This document shows, piece after piece, positions 46,841-55,492 of a stretch of 64,000 nt of DNA. The notes beneath the pieces are model-generated. The model did no database searches and was not told the DNA's origin. It worked only from the letters and a program-made list of their open reading frames with translations. This DNA is from Symsagittifera roscoffensis (taxonomy: Eukaryota; Xenacoelomorpha; Acoela; Convolutidae), in contig NC_087065.1 in assembly GCF_963678635.1 (NCBI RefSeq), positions 77,943,396 through 78,007,395 of the forward strand, given 5' to 3'. Positions within the stretch are counted from its first letter, which is position 1; each line of letters begins with the position of its first letter. The translations under genes and the position numbers were made by a program.

Positions 46841-47828
46841 GTCATTAAAGTAATCCTAGAAGTGTAGGCTTGAACAAAACAAGATAATGTGATCAATTTG
46901 CTTAGATCAAACATAAAAAAAACTGATAATTTCGAAAAAAGAATCATTTTAAAACATCAAGTAAGAAAATGGATGTCATTAAAGCTCTTTGAAATTCTAC
47001 AACAAACTATTTTTTGAAATTTATTTGATAAGTTTATTCTTATTCAAAAAAGTTATATCAATAGGTAAAATTTTCACTTCGATTTGAAATCTGACAGTAA
47101 ATTCCGTTTTAAACTTTTTCAATCACTTTTTTGTGACCTTTAGACTTTCAATGTTCGTTGGTTGAAATTGCCTTCCTTTTAACAAAAAAAACTAGACTAA
47201 AACACCAATCAAAAATCATGATGAAAAAAAATTTGAGCCTGAACAAATTTAGAAACATCACGATCTTTACGAGAAGACTAGTCAAAAATAGTTTTTGATG
47301 AATGAGAACATTCAGCTTTCATGAGATTTTGGTTGATAAGATCAATTTTTAATTGTTAAAAAATGAGTTGTCAAAAGAATTATTAAGCCCAATTAGCTTA
47401 TTGCCTCAATGCAATATGGAACGATTGTGTAGTGCGCGGTATTTGGCCACTTAAAAATTTCACGTTGCATTTTCAGCATCGAATTTTAAAGCAAGCATTA
47501 TAGATAGACTCGTGGTCCTTTAATACAGTGAGCAGACTCTTCTGGAAATTGGTCTCTGAACATGAAAACAATCCCGAGTATAAATATTTCTCACTTTCTT
47601 AGAAAGACTGAACACTAAAAAAGTATGAAAATTGTATCAAGAATAAACTCATTTTCAAAATTTCTAAAATCAAGAAAATTTTTGTAGTTACAGTTGTGAA
47701 ACTCTTGAGCAGCTAATTGATGTTTTTCAAAATTTCAAAACTTCATTCGAAAAAGAGTTTGAAAATGTTTTTGGCTTATGTGCAGAAAAAAAAACAGCGA
47801 AGAAAGCCGGCTAACTATAAAAAGAGAC
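46841..47828. other. No gene seen; diverged repeat DNA
   Basis: AT-rich; the part at 46980-47100 resembles 29840-29900 and 27420-27500 (CTCTTTGAAATTC, then a TTTCACTTCGATTTGAAATC-like section). No coding region supported. Confidence 0.45.
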
Positions 47829-48600
47829 AAGACTGCTCGTATCAGGGCAAAGCCCTGAAAATTCCGACTGCTTTTTAAGGTCTATGGAGCATTAATAAGA
47901 TGAAAAATTTCAAAGTAATAAACATAAAAAAAAATTTGAAAAAAAATTTTGAGATTTTTTGTAAAAAGATCGGCTCTTTTTCCTTTCCCCCCCCCACCTC
48001 ACTCAAACATGAATTTTAAGGTCTAACGAGTGGTTTTACAAGGTTAATTATGGAGACTAAATAAGTTTGTCATGGCCTAATCAGTCTACATGCCAATTTT
48101 TATGACAATCGGACAAACTGAACAGTAACTTTAAATATAAAAATTTGTAGGTGGGGGGGGGGTAAGGAAAAAGAGCCAAAACATCCCCCCACACGTCATA
48201 TTAAGTACAAAGTGATAGGTTCTGCTTCTATTAACAAATCAATTATGGCAAATAAGCTTCTTTCAACCAATTTGGAACGATTTCTAAGACGGATTAAATC
48301 TCGCTTACGCGTTAATAGCGCGAAATTTATCGCGCGTTAATTGTCCCAAATTGGCCAAAATGGCAATCTTTAAACCCCCATAACTTTACGAAAAATGATC
48401 ACAGGTGATATATCTTGTCAAATTCAAGCTCAGGACAACAATAGCTCTCGAATGATATTTTAAAAAATCCGTCAAAAACGGCTAGTTGAAAAGCCGAAAT
48501 TTTTCTGAAGAAAAAACCCACCCCGAGCACAAATATTCCGTTACTTTCGTATCAAAAGTCGGAACAATAAAGGCATAAGTTAATCAGCTAACTATGGCGC
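47829..48600 (+). repeat. Dispersed repeat family A, copy 3 (longest)
   Basis: It begins AGACTGCTCGTATCAGGGC and includes a CCCTGA inverted partner, poly-C/poly-G tracts at about 47988 and 48152, CATCCCCCCACACG at 48183 and the GCGCGAAATTTATCGCGCG core at about 48318. Its 5' part matches the minus strand of 10785-11100, showing that family A spans at least about 750 bp. Confidence 0.8.
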
Positions 48601-50096
48601 ATGATTACAGTTTTTGGAAAATCAAAAAAAAACTTTTCTAAACTTTTTGTGCTTTTAGAACCGTTGGCAATATTTAACTACATTCCCAATTGTCTCAGAT
48701 TCACATGTGTATAGAAAATTCAAAGTGGGGGGTTAAGATTTTGAACCAGGGAAAATATTTAACATAAATGAAGTTCCATTTTCTCCTGCGCCAAAACGTC
48801 TTCTTAATTTTTCTCCATGTCAATTTATTAAGACCAAGGCAAATCTTAATTAAATAAAGTAGTCAGTGAGTTCCGTTTTTGTCTGGATCAAAACTCAATT
48901 ATTTTAATGAGGTTAGTTTAAAAAATTTTCTTTAATTTTAATTGTTATTCTTTTGTCCCCTTTATTAATTTCAACTATTTTAATTTTTTTAAATTTATTT
49001 TTGCTAATAACAATTTTTTGCTTTCACCAAAATTATTATCATTTTTATGAATAGCTGCGTCAACCAGTAACGGGTTTAAGGAGAGGGGGCGGCTTTTTGT
49101 ACTAGTTGGAGAAACCCAATTTTGGCTGATTGACCCTAAAGTTTTTAAGGCGCTTTTGTTTGTCATCTGTATAAAAATCTTCGTTTTTGGTTTTTCGTTT
49201 GCATGCAAGAAAAGCAATAGTGGACCCGCAAAATTGAGTAGTTTGGGTGATCGCAAACCAATTGTGTTGTTTTGATAAATACTTTTTGATTGCTATCCTG
49301 ACCAGTTTGAAGCAATTAGTTCGTGTGGTGCTTAGATTATTCCGTATTTGTAACATGTTGCTTAAATATTAGTTGTGATTGGCAACAAAAGTTAAGTGTG
49401 TCAAGACAGGTGCATTGAGGCTCAGTTGATTGATTGGATGTCCCCCCGATCAGTGGTACATTCTTCAACACAAGCAGATACTACATCTGGAGGACGAGCA
49501 CAAGCTGGAAAAAGTAAAATTAAAGAAAAAATATCTTCTCACACTTCCCCTTAACCGACTATTACTCCTTTATGTTGATGCAATATTGAAACTTTTTTGG
49601 AGATAAAAACTACAGATTTTTCTCGCGTAAATAACTTTAAGTTTTAAAGATGACCTGATTTTGCATCGGGGAGTAGATCAAATTTTCTCCGTTCTTTCGT
49701 GTAGTCCTTGTAGATACACGCTGGAACTGAGGCGTCATTTTTCAGCACTTTATTCTCCTCCGAGTAACACTTTTTCACTATCTTCAGAATTCCAGATGAA
49801 TCTTTTGCTGAAATCATGTTTGATATACTTTCTCAGCGAAAAAAGTTAGTTTTGTAATTGTTACCGATAAGAGTTCTTAGCTAAACAATATCCAATTAAT
49901 CAATTTGTCTCCTTTATTTGTGCTCAAAACTTTTTCAGTTACTTTCCAAGTTAACAGCGAAAACCAAATGATGACCTTGAACGAGACATCAGAAAATCTC
50001 GAGTGATTCCTGACAATTTTCTAAATTTCGACTGAAATTGAAAATCCATTTCATCTATCATTAAAAGCTTTCACTTGTTGATTAATAAGCCATCCG
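48601..50096. other. No gene seen; contains a hAT-like repeat piece at 49062-49135
   Basis: AT-rich. The segment starting CAGTAACGGGTTTAAGGAG at 49062 and running through TTTTGGCTGATTGACC is related to 28096-28235. Nothing else is supported. Confidence 0.45.
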
Positions 50097-50318
50097 TTAG
50101 AACGTTAGGAGTAATATCAATTTTTGTTTAGGAATTGATAATGCTCGAATTCCATTGCACGAACTCAATTGAGCGTTCATGGCATAGGCTAACTGTTGGC
50201 AGATTGCATGTTGAGCAGGAGTTTGAAGTGGTCCACCTGCAGCAGAATTGACCTGTAGTTGATGTTCGCACCCTGGGCCAATTTGGACTTGACTGCCCAC
50301 CTGAGCAAACAAACACAA
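50097..50318 (-). CDS. Exon-like frame, unrecognised
   Basis: On the minus strand TTTGCTCAG precedes about 50302. The following frame reads VGSQVQIGPGCEHQLQVNS and is rich in Gln, Ala and Pro, open for about 70 codons to a stop at 50097. Its composition is more balanced than the surroundings, and the acceptor has a pyrimidine-rich run. A second minus frame is also open, so the frame is uncertain. No family recognised. Confidence 0.3.
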   Translation of the reverse strand: MCLFAQVGSQVQIGPGCEHQLQVNSAAGGPLQTPAQHAICQQLAYAMNAQLSSCNGIRALSIPKQKLILLLTF

Positions 50319-50879
50319 AACTGTTTTTCAACAAAGTTTTGTTCCAACCTCGTCAATGGAAGTGACTTGATGGAACTTTTACCGTTTTGTTCCAGCCAAT
50401 TTCTACAGCTTCAAATAAAACACGTGTGGAGTCAAGTGTGGTATCATATTAAAGCCCTAATGATCTTCATTGGGTTTCTAACAAATATTGAAAGGGTTGT
50501 CTCAGTGTCGAGAAAAACTTGTCTGATTTTTTTTCTTCATTTTTTGAGACGAAATTAGACGAAAAGTTGATCAAAGGCCCGAACCCTAAAGCTTGCTTCG
50601 GCTTCAATTTTGACGTGATTTGAACTATATTTAGACCACCTTTCTGTTAATTTTAGGTCGCCCAAATGGATTTTACTCGCTCTCCTAAAACCCTAAATAG
50701 ACGCTGTTCTGGCCAAAATTTCTGCGCCGCGGGAAAATTTTTGCAAAAAACAGACCAAAAAGCCGTTTTTGGGCACTCTTTGGAAAATTTTGACAAAAAA
50801 ATCGCGCTTTTTGGCGCGCGTTCCCCCTCAAAGCTAGTATAAACTGGCGCCAAAGGCGCCTTTAGAAAAATTTTAAGGT

Positions 50880-51045
50880 CGGTCGGCCGAAAATGGATTT
50901 CTTAAAAAGTACCAAAGGGGGGACCCTTTGGGTCGGCAGGGGGTCGAATCTCTGAGGGGGGGGGGGGTCTTCTTTAAATCCGCCCCTTGATCCTTGTTAT
51001 CAGGGGCGGATTTAGGGGAGGGGGGGCGGGGGGCTGACGCTTTTC
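50880..51045. repeat. hAT-like repeat ends abutting the right retroelement
   Basis: Segment 50880-50990 matches the minus strand of 28096-28235, including GACCCTTTGGGTCGGC and a terminal TAAATCCGCCCC. Immediately after it, CAGGGGCGGATTTAGGGG (51001) starts a second, oppositely oriented end. That end is interrupted 52 bp later by the retroelement at 51053, so the retroelement may have inserted into it. Confidence 0.5.
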
Positions 51046-51167
51046 CACTCAGTGGAACCTGATCTAAACTACATTTTATGATTGGATAAATTAGATATTT
51101 TACCAATGTAAAGTATTTAATATTAACCAATCATGATCCATCTGACTAACAATCCACTTATTTATAA

Positions 51168-51195
51168 GTGCTGAAATTACTTGTAATTTCAGCAC
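51168..51195. repeat. Perfect 13-bp stem hairpin in the 5' region (right copy)
   Basis: GTGCTGAAATTAC, two T, then the exact complement. Identical stem in the left copy (10642-10669). Its place near the element's 5' end would suit a TAR-like or promoter element (inference). Confidence 0.85.
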
Positions 51196-51577
51196 CAGAG
51201 AGATTTGAATTTAACTTAGAAATTAGTTGGACTCTCCCGAGAACTTCAGCAGCCGCAATAAACCAGTATACCCTAGATCTATTGAGCCTAGCAGAGACTA
51301 GTTAAACAACCTGAGACTAGATAAGTATAAGAGTAAGATTAGGATCGGTATTAGACTAAGAAGTTGCACGAATCTATCCGGCCGAAAATAAGATAGCGTG
51401 ACGAGCAGACGGTGTACCCTATCCGAAATTACTCTATGAGTTAACCACATCGGTCCTAACTCATCTGGTGCGACCATAAGTCTCGAACAAGACCTTAGTA
51501 GCTTAGAATTAACCAATAATAGATTAGAAATTAGACAAAACATTTACAAAATGTTATACGATGATAATTTAATCGAA

Positions 51578-51784
51578 ATGTCTCTACGACTCAATAGATC
51601 AGAGCCAATATTCCGAACGATAACAGAACTACCCGGAATTGGAAGAAGACCTCGAACCAGAGACGACATACGACAAAGTAGAAACTTACCATATAGTTAT
51701 ATGATAGTTCGGCAAAAGCCAACACAAACTTTTGTATTTAGAATTTTATTAGCAATGAATTTAGATTTTCATTTGCAAACATAA
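51578..51784 (+). CDS. 68-residue ORF in the 5' leader/LTR-like region (right copy)
   Basis: It starts MSLRLNRSEP; an upstream in-frame ATG at 51551 adds nine residues in this copy only. The frame is in fact open further upstream to about 51431 here, but not in the left copy. Against the left copy there are 4 replacements and 7 synonymous changes in 68 codons with no gap. The product is basic with GRRPRTRDDIRQSR. If the region 51053 to about 52000 is an LTR, this is an LTR-encoded ORF, which is unusual for Ty3/gypsy elements. No family recognised. It could be an accessory protein, part of a spliced 5' exon, or a chance frame kept open by cis-acting constraint. Confidence 0.5.
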   Translation: MSLRLNRSEPIFRTITELPGIGRRPRTRDDIRQSRNLPYSYMIVRQKPTQTFVFRILLAMNLDFHLQT

Positions 51785-51932
51785 AATCTTGAAGTCAATC
51801 TTCATAATCATTTCAGGCGCTAAACAAAATTATTAATATACAATAACGATTGATAAAAAGATCTCAGATCGTTTTCCTAAATTCTGCAGTAATATACAAA
51901 ACATGTTTGAAAAATATTTATTGAAAAATCAA

Positions 51933-51938
51933 AATAAA
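51933..51938 (+). promoter_or_regulatory. Possible polyadenylation signal in LTR-like region
   Basis: AATAAA in a stretch conserved in the left copy (complement near 9910-9915), followed in both by AGTAGCATGACAATAAA. It would fit the R/U5 part of an LTR. Confidence 0.4.
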
Positions 51939-52110
51939 AATTAGTAGCATGACAATAAACGGTTAGTAATCATAAATCATCCTGTTGTTCCAGCTTCATC
52001 ACCTAAACATAACAGCATTCATAAACTCACTAATATCATAAAAACACTAAATCTTTTCTTTACACAAATTTAAATCATTTTAAACTTAAATTCACTTAAT
52101 TTTAAAACCA

Positions 52111-52195
52111 GATCATCAAGGCTTATCCTTGGATCTTAAATCATTTTCTATTTAATTAAATTTAAAACTTGATCATCAAGGCCTATCCTTGGATC
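52111..52195 (+). repeat. Paired 25-bp leader repeats
   Basis: GATCATCAAGGCTTATCCTT plus GGATC at 52111-52135, and the same with one C/T change at 52171-52195, exactly 60 bp apart. Each can fold as a short hairpin (CAAGG/CCTTG within GATC ends). Both are kept at the same spacing in the left copy (9646-9670 and 9706-9730). Confidence 0.75.
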
Positions 52196-52249
52196 AAAAA
52201 GAACAATTTTGTTCTCCCCACCCACTTAGCTAGTGTCTAACGACCTCAA

Positions 52250-52610
52250 ACGTCGATTCACTATCCAACCCTTTCTACAAACCCAGGACTAATAGAAATT
52301 TTTGAACAAAACGAATCATTCAAATTAGGATAAACAGTGAAGAACTTCGGTTATTCATCCTTCACTTGATCCCCCCTCTTACCAGACCCAGGATAAATCT
52401 TAGACTTAGTAAGTTTAAAATAGTATCTAACGAACTACTCGCGTTCTAATTATACCTGAACCTTGTGGATCGATTTACTATTCTCCAACCCTTGAACACA
52501 ATCACTACCCTTAAGTAAGATTAAGTAAGTTAACACCTTAGCTTATACTAGCCACGAGAAAGTAAAAAATCATTCTTTGGAATCGATATACTTTTCTCTC
52601 CAACCCTGAA
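52250..52610 (+). repeat. Three degenerate leader repeats (ATCGATTxACTATTCTCCAACCC type)
   Basis: Related segments begin at about 52252, 52468 and 52582, each TCGATWYACT followed by TCCAACCC and, shortly after, AACCCAGG or GACCCAGG in two of them. All three have counterparts in the left copy. They are probably cis-acting leader elements or relics of internal duplication. Confidence 0.5.
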
Positions 52611-52711
52611 CAAATAGACCCAGGTTAAGCTAACCAAAAAATCGTAAGGACTAACAGCCTAAGAAAATAAAAATCATTTAACAACCTTTTGCATCCGTCA
52701 TCCTAAACCTT

Positions 52712-53179
52712 ATGTCATTTAAAAACCTAGGAAATAAACAAACAATCGTTTTACACAATTGTGAGATAGATAACAAAAAATACGACCTTGTAATCACACC
52801 TCATACACAAACAGTTGGATATATTAGAACAAAACGACAAACACTAAAAAGAAAAATAATAACCAAACAAAGACAAATAACACGAAAAAGATTTTCCAAA
52901 AACCGAAACGCATTTTCAGAATCAGAAACCAGCAGTTTAGACGAACTTTATAAATTAAAAGAATCAATAGATAAAAATTGCCCAATTCACGATCAATTAT
53001 ATTTTTCCGACTCAGAAACAACTTCAAATTCATCAAAAAGAGGAAAAAGAAGAATAAAAAAGCAATATAAACACAAACCAGTACACTTATACAATTGGAA
53101 TCAACCAATTAGACACATCGATAATTACATATTAACAGTCATCAAACGAAAAAATGAGCTCAACGCACACCCCAGGTGA
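52712..53179 (+). CDS. Small basic accessory ORF overlapping the gag start (right copy)
   Basis: A 155-residue ORF with its own ATG, beginning MSFKNLGNKQTIVLHNCEID. Residues 38-70 are Arg/Lys-rich (KRQTLKRKIITKQRQITRKR), residues 70-80 Ser/Glu-rich, and residues 108-120 hold KRGKRRIKKQYKHK, a likely nuclear localisation or RNA-binding cluster. Its last 26 bp overlap the beginning of gag in a different frame. The left copy keeps the whole ORF with no internal gap, while other genes of that copy are broken. Gypsy elements normally start with gag, so this is an extra gene. Its position 5' of gag and its charge suggest a regulatory or nucleic-acid-binding role, but I recognise no family. Confidence 0.7.
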   Translation: MSFKNLGNKQTIVLHNCEIDNKKYDLVITPHTQTVGYIRTKRQTLKRKIITKQRQITRKRFSKNRNAFSESETSSLDELYKLKESIDKNCPIHDQLYFSDSETTSNSSKRGKRRIKKQYKHKPVHLYNWNQPIRHIDNYILTVIKRKNELNAHPR

Positions 53180-55448
53180 AGAAAGTCCAGATGATGATGA
53201 TATCTTCCCCTTCATTGTAGATGCAACCAATGATAGAGGACAGCATATATTTTGCAAGAATTTACTCTTAAATTTGTTTGAACCCGGAATCAGCCCATGT
53301 AAAACAGAGTTCCCAGATGTAAAAATCAAAAGACAAATTATCGATCACTATCTGAAAGATATATGTAACTTAACACAACAATACGGAATCTACTCCATAG
53401 AATTCAGCTCACCAAACCAGAATCACAGCAAATATGTAATTCAAACAGACGACCTTGATTTAGAATTTTCAAAAGTATTCTCAGAATATATAAAAAGCAT
53501 ACAATATCATAACTCACAAAGAGCAAACTCCATATTCACCAATGAAGTTTTTGCAATAATATATAGTTATATCTCGATATTAGAAAACGAAATCCCAATC
53601 CCAAATGTCTCACCGACAGAAACATCTAAACATATAAGAGTACGACATGAAATCACACTACTCTCTAGTTTTCTAAATATAATTCAAGAAAATTTCACTA
53701 AAGATGAAGTTTCACCACATACAAAACATGACTTACAAAAAATTTTGGCATGGTTTATAATAGATTATTTCACACATAATATTGATTTAATTTCACAAGC
53801 AAGAAAAAATTTTAGACCTCAAAACTCAAACGATGATACTGCCATCACAGAACAGTCAGACTATGTTTGGGACCCCGAATGGTCTCATCCCGCATTCATA
53901 AACTTCCCACAATCAATCTCAAGTCAAGCAATAAGTACGATATCTTATGTAAGAGATTATGTAAGAGTAATACCATTAACCATTGATGCAACACCATTAA
54001 ACTATAATACATTTTTACCTGATATGCAAAATAATAGTTTAAACTCCACAGTCATACACAATGAAAACCTCAATGGAACTAGGAATCTCACTCAACAAGA
54101 TATCCAGACACCATCACACTTCATAAATGAAGAAATCGTACACACAACAACTACACAACAAAGCATTTCACCGATACGTCCAAATTTAACAACACCAAGA
54201 AATACAAACCCTTCACAAACACAGGTAACCTTGCAATCAACCGTTAAACCTTCGGTTGCCCCAAAATATTCACACATGGATTATCAAACATACAGACCCA
54301 CGACAATACCGTCAAAAACACGTAAAACGTTCACTAGAAACAATTTTGCAGAACATAATTATAATTACACACATCCATCAAAAACAAACTATCCCCCACG
54401 AAAAAATACTAATAATCATATAAGACCTCGAAACTGGGATAACCCAATGGCATCAACCAATTCAGTAAATTTTCAAACAAATTCACATCCTCCACAGGAT
54501 CGTAGAGAAAATTATCCATTTTTTCAACAAAATAAGAATAAAAAACAAACATCTTATCAAATGGATTACTTATCCTCAGATGATGATTTTTTACAACCAG
54601 ATATATTTGCACCATATAATCAAGAATATCGTGGACAAGGAGTACAGAAACCACATACAAATCATAGAATTTTTTCTCCACAACCGATAGATACACAAAA
54701 TCAACAACCAATCCAAACACAAAACCCAATTAATACACAATCTTTTCAACAACAAAACCCAATGATCGCACACTCGTATCAACCAACACAAATGCAAAAT
54801 GAAATACCACTCCCATATTATCTTCAACAACACGAAATAACAAGAAATCAACTTTCAAATTTTTCTCAAATGCCAAATGCAGCAGAATCATTACAAATGA
54901 CAATGAATCCATACCTTATGGGTGGATCATCAATAACATCAAACAAACCTTTAATGGTATTTACAGGAACAGACCCTGAATATTCTGTAGAAGATTATTT
55001 AAATGCAGTAACAGCAAATTTGATTTTAAATATAGGACCTGAACCAATTAATACGCCACTACATCAAAACTGGATACATCGACGCACAGCGTTGATACAG
55101 ACAACCTTAGATGGCGCAGCCCAAAAATGGTTTTCAGTATTGCCTATAGAAATAAAATCAAATTGGAAAAGGTTTACACAAGAATTTTCAAAAATGTTTG
55201 ACTCCGAAAGAAACAAACAACAACAAAGAGTTTTATGTAATGAAATTCGCAGATTACCAAATGAAACCATCAAGCAATTAGCAGTACGCATCGAAACACT
55301 AGTTCGAAAAGCATATTCATTAAATACACACGACTATAAAAACACAAAAATGACAGAAATCTTAATGATGACCTTAACACCGCAATTAAGGAAAATAGCA
55401 ATAAAAAAAGAGCATCCCATCCCTCCTCAATTCGAGAACCCGATTTAG
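53154..55448 (+). CDS. gag: Gag polyprotein (matrix-like and capsid regions), frameshifted at its end
   Basis: The ORF has 764 codons; ATG at 53154 is chosen because it follows the basic ORF and aligns with the start region of the left copy. Residues 1-240 form an acidic, helical matrix-like part; residues 330-540 are a Gln/Asn/Pro-rich linker; residues 570-755 are a retrotransposon Gag capsid domain with GTDPEYSVEDYLNAV, DGAAQKWFSVLP and RRLPNETIKQLAVRIETLV. It forms the particle shell and packages RNA. After LRKIAIKK an A-run of seven (left copy: six A plus a different GA count) moves the frame, and translation stops at 55446. In the left copy the same frame continues into a coiled-coil-like segment that here belongs to the pol frame. 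The stop therefore looks like a lesion, though programmed frameshifting at the A-run cannot be excluded. Confidence 0.85.
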   Translation: MSSTHTPGEESPDDDDIFPFIVDATNDRGQHIFCKNLLLNLFEPGISPCKTEFPDVKIKRQIIDHYLKDICNLTQQYGIYSIEFSSPNQNHSKYVIQTDDLDLEFSKVFSEYIKSIQYHNSQRANSIFTNEVFAIIYSYISILENEIPIPNVSPTETSKHIRVRHEITLLSSFLNIIQENFTKDEVSPHTKHDLQKILAWFIIDYFTHNIDLISQARKNFRPQNSNDDTAITEQSDYVWDPEWSHPAFINFPQSISSQAISTISYVRDYVRVIPLTIDATPLNYNTFLPDMQNNSLNSTVIHNENLNGTRNLTQQDIQTPSHFINEEIVHTTTTQQSISPIRPNLTTPRNTNPSQTQVTLQSTVKPSVAPKYSHMDYQTYRPTTIPSKTRKTFTRNNFAEHNYNYTHPSKTNYPPRKNTNNHIRPRNWDNPMASTNSVNFQTNSHPPQDRRENYPFFQQNKNKKQTSYQMDYLSSDDDFLQPDIFAPYNQEYRGQGVQKPHTNHRIFSPQPIDTQNQQPIQTQNPINTQSFQQQNPMIAHSYQPTQMQNEIPLPYYLQQHEITRNQLSNFSQMPNAAESLQMTMNPYLMGGSSITSNKPLMVFTGTDPEYSVEDYLNAVTANLILNIGPEPINTPLHQNWIHRRTALIQTTLDGAAQKWFSVLPIEIKSNWKRFTQEFSKMFDSERNKQQQRVLCNEIRRLPNETIKQLAVRIETLVRKAYSLNTHDYKNTKMTEILMMTLTPQLRKIAIKKEHPIPPQFENPI

Positions 55449-55492
55449 ATTTTCGAAAACTAGTAGACAAACTAGAACAAGCGGAAATCACA

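Noticed and set aside
47988-48160. Poly-C/poly-G tracts as a possible CRISPR or satellite array
   Set aside because: Single homopolymer runs within repeat family A, without regularly spaced repeats; a CRISPR array is not expected in a eukaryotic nuclear genome.
51053-51075. TGGAACC at the element end as a tRNA primer binding site
   Set aside because: It marks the start of homology between the two copies and has host DNA directly upstream in both cases; without an LTR before it, it fits an LTR terminus better than a primer binding site. No convincing primer site was found elsewhere in the leader.
51298-51543. 81-codon minus-strand ORF in the retroelement leader
   Set aside because: Antisense to the conserved plus-strand leader; the left copy does not preserve it and no protein family fits.
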